Position numbers and translations under genes: made by a program. The notes below the pieces were generated by a model that had not been told where the DNA came from, ran no database searches, and saw only the letters and a list, made by a program, of their open reading frames with translations. Below, one piece after another: positions 56,164 to 64,000 of a stretch of DNA of 64,000 bases; within the stretch, counting starts at the first letter, position 1, and every line of letters starts with the position of its first letter. The DNA lies in contig NW_023604295.1 of assembly GCF_014898055.3 (NCBI RefSeq), forward strand, positions 136,740,676 through 136,804,675. The letters are read 5' to 3'. The DNA comes from Talpa occidentalis (lineage: Eukaryota > Chordata > Mammalia > Eulipotyphla > Talpidae).

Positions 56164-56476
56164 GGGCCTCCCCGGTGGCGCAGCGATTGAGCGCTGGGTT
56201 GCGAAGCTGCCCGCAGCCTCTGAAGCGCCGGTTCGATCCCCGGCTGCTCCCCGGCCACCGGAGGAGGGTCCCGCATGGCGCGCAGACCTCTCCTGCCGCC
56301 CGCTGCTCCCCTCAGCAGTGCACTTCGGTCCTTCTGCCTGCTCTGCTCCCCGCTCTGGCTCTGGTGAATTCTCTCACCCTCCCGCGCTTCTGACTATACC
56401 CAGTGCTTGTGTAAATAAATAAATCTTTAAAAAAAAAAAAAAGAAAAGAAAAGGCATCTCTTTAAAAAAAAAAAAA
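56164..56476 (+). mobile_element. tRNA-derived SINE with a double A-rich tail
   Basis: This is a near-consensus sense copy, A box TGGCGCAGCGA (last base changed) and B box GGTTCGATCCC. The tail is AATAAATAAATCTTTAAAA, then A-rich DNA with GGCATCTCTTTAAAA, then a second A run. The duplication GA(G/A)AATATCAAATGC lies at about 56148-56162 and 56477-56491. It is young by its preserved CpGs. Confidence 0.94.
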
Positions 56477-56491
56477 GAAAATATCAAATGC

Positions 56492-57685
56492 TAATCAGTT
56501 GTACTTTGATGTAGAACCACTTAGTCTTTAACCAGTTCTGCAAAGCTACGGTTACTGGCAATATGGAAGGATGTGGATAATTTCATGGAGGAAATTTTTT
56601 ACCTGTGTTATTTTTTAGAGACATCATTGCTTTTCAACATCGTACATGAAGTGGGGATACAGGTTCACACCTCTTCAGATGTGTGTTACCTTACAGGCCC
56701 ATGCCCCATAGCTGTCTCAAGGAATTTTAAAGTGAAATTTTTTTTTTTTTACTCTTCAGAAACAGAGTTGAACATATCTTGATTGCTTCGGAAGCCTAAG
56801 CTTTTTAAAAACTGCTTCAAAAGATCTAGAACTTCTAAAGCTTTGAGTCATTTTTGAGGGGGTATAATTTTTCCACCCCATGCAATACTTTATTTCTGAA
56901 ATGATCATTTAATATGTTTAGTAACATTGGAAACGTTCTCCTAGGACTCAGAAGAGCTGACTTTCCTGTTTGGATTTACACATCTCCAAACGTTGGCAGC
57001 CGGCCCGCGCCTTCCAGCAGAGCTGGCCTGTCTCAGTGTGTGTCTCCCTGTCCCACTCAAAGCACGTTTGTCTCTGCTTCTAGCTGCTCCCGCGCCAGGA
57101 GGAGAGGGTCTTCCAGGCAGCTGTGTTCCCTGGGCCCTGCTCCGCCTGCACAGCCCGAGCCAGCTACCTGAGGGCTGTGGAACTGGATGGAATAACCAGT
57201 TGATGTCAGGAAGGAAAAAATTAACCAGAATACAATGCACCCTTCAGCATAATTTGCAAACCTGTCCAGTATCCTACTATTGACTCAAAATGAGAATGGG
57301 TATATATAGGAATGTTGCTGGGAAATGTGCCCTTCCTTCCTAGAGCTAGTCGCAGCCAGCAGAGCCCTGAAGGCCCAGGGCCGTCTCATTGCCCTGTAAG
57401 TGGGGCTCTCGTCCCGGGGGAGCCTGAAGGCCGCAGCCTCATGAGCAAAGCAGTACCACGTGGGTCCCTTCCCCAGGGGCCACTGATTATGAAGTGGTAG
57501 CATCTGGTCACTTGTGGTTGTCTTAGCCTAGACATTTATTTGTAAATGTTTTGAAAAAGGAAAGCCTGTGCGTTTAACAGAGAATTTAAAAGAAAAAAAT
57601 AAAAGTCACCTACCACCCAGGTAGGATTTTTAAGTATTTTAATCCATTTCTTTGCCTCCCTGCTCCCCTGAACAGATGCCCACAG
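56492..57685. other. Intronic sequence without a recognised element
   Basis: Unique-looking intron, GC-richer at about 56990-57180. A T run of about 13 lies near 56740. Open frames up to 99 codons are not recognised as protein. Confidence 0.5.
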
Positions 57686-57686
57686 T

Positions 57687-57716
<30 letters not shown>
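57687..57716. repeat. (CA)n microsatellite
   Basis: About 30 bases of perfect CA repeat run into a CCCCACCCCCACCCCCCGC tail. The Cys-Val runs in minus-strand open frames come from this repeat. Confidence 0.95.
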
Positions 57717-57717
<1 letters not shown>

Positions 57718-57734
57718 CACCCCCACCCCCCGCA

Positions 57735-59790
57735 TCTCCCTGGCCCACAGTGCTGTGTCAGCGTCGTCCTCACATGTAACAGGTTTATGTTGCCCTTCTC
57801 CTTTTTTTCTTTCTTTTTTTCCCTCATAATCTCTCCTTGCCTGTGGCGTATCTCCAGACCTATTAGAAACCCAGGACTCTGAGGTGAGAAGGTACAAGCT
57901 GGGAGCGCGCTCTCGAGAGGGCAGTCCCTGCGTCTCACTTGTCGTGTGTTCAGCCCTTGGGGTCCCTGCCAGAGTTTAGTGACCTAAAATGTTGTCCTCA
58001 GTTGCAGTTTGAGGTTTCCCGGCACCTGTCTTCTTCAGGGTGAGGGTCAGCCCACCGTTTCAGTTCCTAACTTATTGTTCCCTCCCATCTTTGAGCCATA
58101 AGTCTTGCGATAACGAATTTCAATTCACTTTTAGGGACTCATTAGCCTCAAGAGGATTTGATTTTCAGGAAAATTACAATGAGGCAAAGATGTAACAGAG
58201 GAATAAAGAAAATCCAATTAATACAGGCAAAGAAGTAGACTACTGTAGTGATTCCTTAAAATAATATTCCCAGATTTTCTCCACAATATTCATTAACTAT
58301 CTCACATGTGTCAGTTGCATTACCTGCTAAATGAACAAACTGGCTTCCTAAAGCCTTTAACAAGATAAATCACTAAGCATAGATAATATATTCTTATTAG
58401 CCGCAGAAATTGCCTGTTCTGTGAATCAGTAAACACTAATGCTTGTACATTATTTATTCTTTCCTCATCTGTACAGGGAGTTTTTAACAGCTGAGTCTTC
58501 CAAAAAAAAAAAAAAAAAAAAAAAAGATCCAGTGTATCTCACCTTGCTGTAGGAGCATTAGTATCCATCAATGTGAAAGACTTCAGAAGCAAACGCTACA
58601 CAGCCTACATTGACAACGCCTTCAGTATCTAACAGTTGGGAAATTTTTTACTAACTCCAGCCTGAAGTCACCATGCCACTACCTTGTCAGCTTATTTCTC
58701 TTCTTCCATCATTATTAGCAGGGTTGAAATTTACTTTTGGAAATACAGGTCCCCCATAAGGTCAATGCGATTCCCTCCTTGCAATTAGAGTGCATCGAGG
58801 AGGCCCATAATCACTCACTGAGGGACGAACCACGGGACAGGAGATGACTCAATAAACATTTTAAAGAATGTTTGCAAAGTGTGATTTTCAAATCTGTGTT
58901 GAACTTCAATTCCCAGCGCAGTCTCTGCATGGCTGTTTCTACTGACTTGTAGTTTGGTTTAATGCCACTGGTCTCCCTTGACAGCCTCCATGAAAAAGAG
59001 CCCAGTGAAATGCTGACTGCGTTTACTATGAGGAGGCCTCCAAGAAAAAAACCATCTGGTCTTCACACCAGGAACATTGTACTTCTTCTGAACAACTGAT
59101 TTGCTAAACATAGACCGGACCAGGTTTCCTTGCTAGAAAATTCAAGCCAAATTGTGGCCATAAGTATGGGGTGGGTGGGAGGGCACCCAAGTCTGCTGTG
59201 CCGCCCACCTCAAGGGGGAATAATTGTGAACAGTGCCCTAAAATTGGGCACCCAGGAGCCTTTGGGCCTCCAGATGCACTTACAACCTTATTCCTGATTC
59301 TTCCCTTTTCCACTCTTATTCTCCTATTTTTAATGTTTGTCACTGTGTCACATGCTCTGTGTGTGTGTGTGTCTGAAGTGCTTGCAGAATATGGCACAGC
59401 ATCAGTCAGACACTCAGTCACAGGCAAACCTCCCTGGCTCGTGCTGACAGCGGCTTCCACCACGCGCCCCCACCCTTACTCCTGTCGGTGGTGCTGGTCT
59501 CGGCCCCCACATATTGGCGCTCCATAAGCTGGTACATTTGGAAATCACTACCGTGTGATGTAGCTCAGTGTTCTCAGCCATCCTGGCGTCCTTGGTGTCG
59601 TCAACCCTTCGAATGGGGCGGAATCCCAGGGGCCCCTGGGTAGTCATGTATCCCTGGGTGATGAGTGAAAATAAGGAATTCATTTTGTAGTTTGTTTTTC
59701 AAGTGTGGATTTATGAGTAATTCTTAGTAAAATCTATGGTTTAGGGCCAGTCAATTCTTAAAGTCAAAGAATTCATTTATAAAACTCGCC
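57735..59790. other. Intronic sequence without a recognised element
   Basis: Mixed, mostly AT-rich intron. An A run of about 24 lies at 58501-58525, preceded by no clear retroelement body. A short GT run lies at about 59358-59371. Nothing else was recognised. Confidence 0.5.
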
Positions 59791-59794
59791 TTGA

Positions 59795-59950
59795 TCTCTG
59801 TGACTTGGAGCAAATCTTACAACCTAACGGAGCCTCCTCGGTCCCCTCGTGCGCACGGCGACGCAGACACCCGTTACTGGGCTGCAGGGTGCCTGTGGGG
59901 CCCGTGAGGCCCAGGAGTGCCAGTGCTTTGTAAACCACAGAGCCCAGCTT
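59795..59950 (+). repeat. Probable MIR fragment
   Basis: TCTGTGACTTGGAGCAAATC, TTACAACCTAACGGAGCCTC and the later GTGCCAGTGCTTTGTAAACC fit MIR in sense order (TGTGACCTTGGGCAAG, TTAACCTCTCTGAGCCTC, then the 3' AAAGTGCT block), with a GC-rich diverged middle. Confidence 0.6.
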
Positions 59951-62479
59951 TTCCGGGAGCCCTAGGTCACAGTAGGCTGCGGGGGTGTGGGCCCAGAACG
60001 TGCAGCTCCCAGCTGCTTGGGCACTGCCAATCAGGGGGTTCACTGGCTCTTTCTGAGGCGTCCTGCCTTTGGAGCCAGCCACAGTGAGCTAGACAGCATC
60101 GAGTTTCTAGTCCTGGTCATGCTGCTCTGCCAGGGATTGTGGGCAACTCTCTGCTCCAAGAAATGGAATCTGTCCCGGGAGAAGTTTACGTCAGCTACCT
60201 GGTGGGAACTGGGGGGTCTTGTCTGGCAACTTCGCACACACATGGCGAGCATGTGCTTTTTATTTATTTTTTAATTAAAAATTTTTTTGTTAGCTCAAAA
60301 TATCTTTTTTTTATTTTTTTTTTAGATTTTATATATTTTTTACATCATTTTTCATTTTTGCACAATGTATGTATGTTCATCTTGGTTATAGTCCCAGTAC
60401 AGAGCGTCTGTTTTTTAACTGAGGTTGAGCTGATTGGGGGAGGGCCCTCCTGGAGGTGAGGGGCACCGTGTGCTGACGCCCCCTTGTCCCATCCCTCATG
60501 CCCCTTCTGGTTTCCTGCCTTCCAGCCGTGCGCTCTGAAACCCACAGCAAACAAGTCTGTGTTCTCAGTCACCTACTGTTATCCTGAAAGGTGGATACTT
60601 GAAAAAGTTCTGTAGTTTCAGCCCTTAATTCTATCCTTAATTCTGTGTTCATTGATTTTGATGTTCAGAGCAGAAGTTAAAGACTTATTCTTCTTTTCAC
60701 GGATATTAATTCATTCATGGAAAAAATGGGTGGCATTCCGCCCAACACCGAGAAAGGGGCATTCCTGTACGGTTCTTTGAGAGCAAATCAACCAACGTCT
60801 GTTGAGTATTCACACTCCACTTTGCGGCTGCTCTGCCTGAGCAGACCTTCCAGTGATCAGCTTTGCTGGCATTTTCTTTTTGCAAATGGTCAAGAAAGAA
60901 TGAGCTCTCTTAATACAGACTTGACTTTGACCTCCGAGGGTGGACTGATTGATAAGGGTTGATCAGAACACTGGGGAAAAGTAATCAGCTCACTTTAGAG
61001 TTTCTCATACTCAAGGAGAGAAATACAAGCGTGACCAGGCACTGAGGTAGAGTTTTGAGAAAATGATTGGATACAAACCAAACGCTAGGCTCCACGTGCC
61101 TTCTCAAAGGAAAGACTATAGTGTAGAAAAGGGAACAATCTACGTGGAAGTGAGAATAGGGGAGCTGAAAAAAAAATAGACTTGATCATTGTGTCCCCAG
61201 CTTTCCCCGGGACGGACCTGGAGCAGCCGGGCTGAATGTAATCTGTCAGCAAGCCTGTTAGAGGAGGAGGCTGCTTGGGGTCTTCCAAACCCGTGACATA
61301 TCAGACTTCCAGCTCTCCAGGCAACCTTCAGTCACAGCTAAACTTACTAGACAGTTTTCCTAGTGATGACTAGGCTATATGAAAACTTGGGTGTTGTTTT
61401 TTTTTCCCCCTCACTTCCAATGAGTATTTTATGAGTATTTTATCTAACAGCCTCCGATTTGGTTAGCATATGGAATTCTCTTAAGCTGAGTCAGTTTGGT
61501 ACATTCATAAAAATTATTTTTAGGATCCACCAAGTAATACCATCTGCAGAGGTCATCTCTAGCTTGCATTTCTAGCAGCCAAGCTTAGGGAGTTCACTTG
61601 AAAGGAAAATGGAGAAGCTATGTATAATGGACTATAAAGAATAAACTACCATAGCTTGTTCTCGAGCAACTGACTTTATATAATTCCAATCTAAGTGCAT
61701 TAGAAGCTGAATCCTTTGGTAAAATCCACTCACCCAATCTGCTGAGCTTGGGTGATTGGATATAACAGTGATAATTCTTTCGTTGAAAATGCATGTTGGT
61801 TTCTGAAAGCTGAATTTCCTGCATTGCTTATTTATTCAGCCATTGGTTGTCAGCACTATTTCGTGTAAATCATAAGCATTTTTCCACCTCTTATCTTGAG
61901 AATCAGCAAAAGAGATTAGATGGAGACAGGAGAAATTCTCAATTTACTGAAAAATCAGTGGATAGTTTTTAAAAGCCGTGTTTCCCAAATTGAGAATTTG
62001 TTTGCTAAGCCTAAAGTATCTTCCCTATTAGATTTAGACTGCTAGCAGAATTAAAGGGAAAAAATCCAAAATGACTGTTTATTGAAACTCTCAGTGAATG
62101 ACCTAGAAGTAAGTTACCACCTTTAAAAGAGTCGCTTCCACACACAAGCATGTGCACACACATCACTGTAGACTAATGACAATATATATGTGCATTGCAG
62201 CCTAAAAATGTTAAATTTTCATAATCTGCAGAATCTGATATTACTAATTGATAAAGTCTAAATACAACAAGACTTTATATCAAACTAAGGGGGAGAGAAC
62301 AGACCCCTCCCCATCACATAACAGGTGTATTGACTTGATGTTCAATATCAATTCTTACATCTTAGAGCAACTCTTAGCCATTCATAGGCTAAGAGGACTA
62401 TAGCTAGGATTTTTTTTCTTTTGCTTTGTATTTAACAAGATTTCTTAGAACCCCAATATAGCCGAGGTTTGTTTCATGA
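59951..62479. other. Intronic sequence without a recognised element
   Basis: 60255-60360 is T-rich low-complexity DNA, with TTTTTATTTATTTTTTAATT and a longer T-rich run. The rest is unique-looking AT-rich intron. Open frames are short and not protein-like. Confidence 0.5.
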
Positions 62480-62645
62480 CTTAGCTGTGTGACTTTATGC
62501 AAGTCATTTATCCCTGAGCCTTAGTCTCCTCATCTGTAAAATGGGGACATTAAAAACAGCATTACCCTTGAAGTGATATGGGACATCAAATAACATCTAA
62601 AGTAAGACACATAGGACAGTGCCTGGCACTTAATAAGTATATACA
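62480..62645 (+). repeat. MIR fragment
   Basis: GACTTAGCTGTGTGACTTTA, CTGAGCCTTAGTCTCCTCAT, CTGTAAAATGGGGACATTAA and GGACAGTGCCTGGCACTTAA are textbook MIR landmarks in sense order, reaching nearly to the 3' end. Confidence 0.92.
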
Positions 62646-62864
62646 GCTATTTGCCATCACACTGCACATGCTCTGTGACTTTTCCTCTTTCACTTATATT
62701 ACTTTTTCATATTTTAATTATTTCTTCCAAAGATAAATCTTCCACCTATTCATTTGCAAAGTTCTCCAAGTATCTAAATCATCTGCACACAATCCATTCT
62801 TGTGCTGTTATCCTTCCCAAGTCCCTCCTGTTTGGTCTCAGTAATTTTTTTTTTTTTAAATCAT

Positions 62865-63090
62865 CTCTGGACTCTCTCACCAGTGACTCCAGGGTGCCTC
62901 CTGACCACCTGTCACTTGCACCTCAGTTTCCCCACTGACACTTCAGGGAAAGTAGAGACATTTGCTCTGTGTCTCGCTCCCCTGCAGAAAGGTGGGCTTC
63001 ATCAGGGCAGAGGCCCTGACCATTGCCCTTGCTGTGTAGCTCTATGCCCAGTGCACAGCGTGGGCCTGGGAGGTGCTCAGCACTCAGTCT
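62865..63090 (+). repeat. L2 3'-end fragment
   Basis: TCATCAGGGCAGAGGCCCTG, GTGTAGCTCTATGCCCAGTG, GGCCTGGGAGGTGCTCAGCA match the L2 3' end in sense order (ATGAGGGCAGGGAC, TGTATCCCCAGCGCCTAG, GTAGGCGCTCAATA). Confidence 0.75.
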
Positions 63091-64000
63091 AAACAGCAGC
63101 TGCAGATGGAAGGTTAAGTGGATTATCAGACTTAACCTGCACTTCCATAAAAATGACCTCTAAGAATATAGACCCTTCAGAGCACTTTTTCAAAGGAAAA
63201 TAAACATTATTGCTTTTATGGTTTTAAAAGTAATCTTTAGAACAAGCTGGCTTACTACTTCATGAAAAATTTTGGATAAAAAGCTCTCCCTTCACTTAGC
63301 AAGCTGAGGTAATAGGTTCCAAATGCTTCAAAAACTAGCTCCTGCCAGAAGATCACAGGTCTCAAATCCTTCTCATTAGTCTCCCTTCTTCTTATCCGTT
63401 CTACTCCTGCAACCAAGCAAAAAATGGTGTGTGCATGTGCGTGTGTGGGAGGTGGGGGGAGGAGGCTTCTGTGGAACTTATGTTACCTTCCTTGGCTCCT
63501 AGAGTCTGTATCAAAACCTGTTTTGCATTTCCTTCCAATTAGAAAAAGTCTTCTGGCAACTTTATTCTTGCTGTGATTGTTCCTGATAGTTTTGCGTGGA
63601 AGAGCTAAAGACCTTTCTTCAGCCAATCTAGTAACTTGAAACAATATTAGAACTTGGTTTATTCCTTCAACAGTTAACTTTTGAAGGCCTGCTACATGCT
63701 ACAGATGAGTCTTTAAACACTTTCCCAGAATATTTTAGCCATATTAGGATCCTTTCAAACAGTTCCATTGCAGTTTGTTCACAGCAAGCCACTTCAATCC
63801 CTTGGACAAGCACAGGTTCTAAAAAGGAACATAAACTGAGATCAAAATCATGAGGGAAAAACAACAACAACCTGACAACTGTAAATAATATCTTAAGCAT
63901 CCCCAGCTGAGAAGCATAAATTCACACCCTAGTCCTCTTTATCACACACACGCCGATTGTTGAGGAAGTAGCTTTGTCTACGAGTGACTTCATCTAGCAG
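63091..64000. other. Intronic sequence to the window end
   Basis: Unique-looking AT-rich intron with a small GT/GGTGGGG stretch at about 63430-63465. No exon, repeat or RNA gene was recognised. Confidence 0.5.

Larger units (their letters stand above)
39052..64000 (+). other. GALNT7 intron 2 (5' part; 3' end outside the window)
   Basis: I did not find the next expected coding exon (catalytic-domain start, Cys-Lys-Tyr-Trp-His) in this stretch by eye, so it is read as the beginning of intron 2. The exon would be under 200 bases and a manual scan could miss it. The stretch holds five SINEs, two LTR-like repeats, a rearranged L1, L2, MIR and hAT fossils and several microsatellites. Confidence 0.75.

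Noticed and set aside
1..64000. CRISPR arrays, prophage, operons, tRNA or rRNA genes
   Set aside because: The window is mammalian intronic DNA. tRNA-like boxes occur only inside SINE copies and no regularly spaced repeat-spacer array exists.

Overview
This is nuclear DNA from a placental mammal, and essentially the whole window lies inside one large protein-coding gene on the + strand. The only coding sequence I can support is one internal exon at 38591-39051. I recognise it as the exon encoding the lumenal stem of polypeptide N-acetylgalactosaminyltransferase 7 (GALNT7). It has a clean acceptor and donor. No first exon (signal-anchor) and no catalytic-domain exon was found, so 1-38590 reads as the 3' part of a long intron 1 and 39052-64000 as the 5' part of intron 2. 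Nearly all other open reading frames are chance frames in introns, CpG-rich DNA or repeats.

The organism is inferred from repeats. Ancient MIR, L2, MER5A-like and MER20-like fossils are shared by placental mammals. The young repeats are twelve copies of a tRNA-derived, CpG-rich SINE with intact A and B boxes, ending in TAAA/CAAA-rich tails. Most copies have clear target-site duplications. It is not primate Alu, rodent B1/B2, carnivore SINEC, ruminant BOV-tA, cetacean CHR-1, horse ERE or the vespertilionid/phyllostomid VES element as I know them. My best guess is a laurasiatherian, possibly a rhinolophoid-type bat, but this is a guess from memory. LINE-1 3' ends are also present, one carrying a nested SINE and one with a 5' inversion.

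Layout. 1-20 kb: intron with five of the SINEs, a truncated L1 at 10.45-11.79 kb, a fossil antisense L1 at 13.9-15.5 kb and a GT/GA microsatellite at 17.5 kb. 20.9-21.7 kb and 27.7-29.9 kb: two intragenic CpG-rich blocks, the second about 2 kb and strikingly C-rich on the + strand, abutting an antisense LTR-like sequence at about 29.96-30.42 kb. 34.45-34.59 kb: a short minisatellite. 35.9-36.4 kb, 47.84-48.25 kb and 54.39-54.79 kb: three diverged copies of one LTR-like repeat, all antisense to the gene. 38.6-39.05 kb: the exon. 39.7-40.4 kb: two SINEs head-to-head with an 85-base loop just downstream of the exon. 40-64 kb: intron 2 with scattered SINE, L2, MIR, hAT and L1 pieces and simple repeats.

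I found no prokaryotic features, CRISPR array, tRNA/rRNA gene or complete retrovirus, and no convincing new multi-gene system. The most interesting signals are the GC-rich intronic block, the inverted SINE pair next to the exon, the two SINE tail classes and the three-copy LTR-like family.
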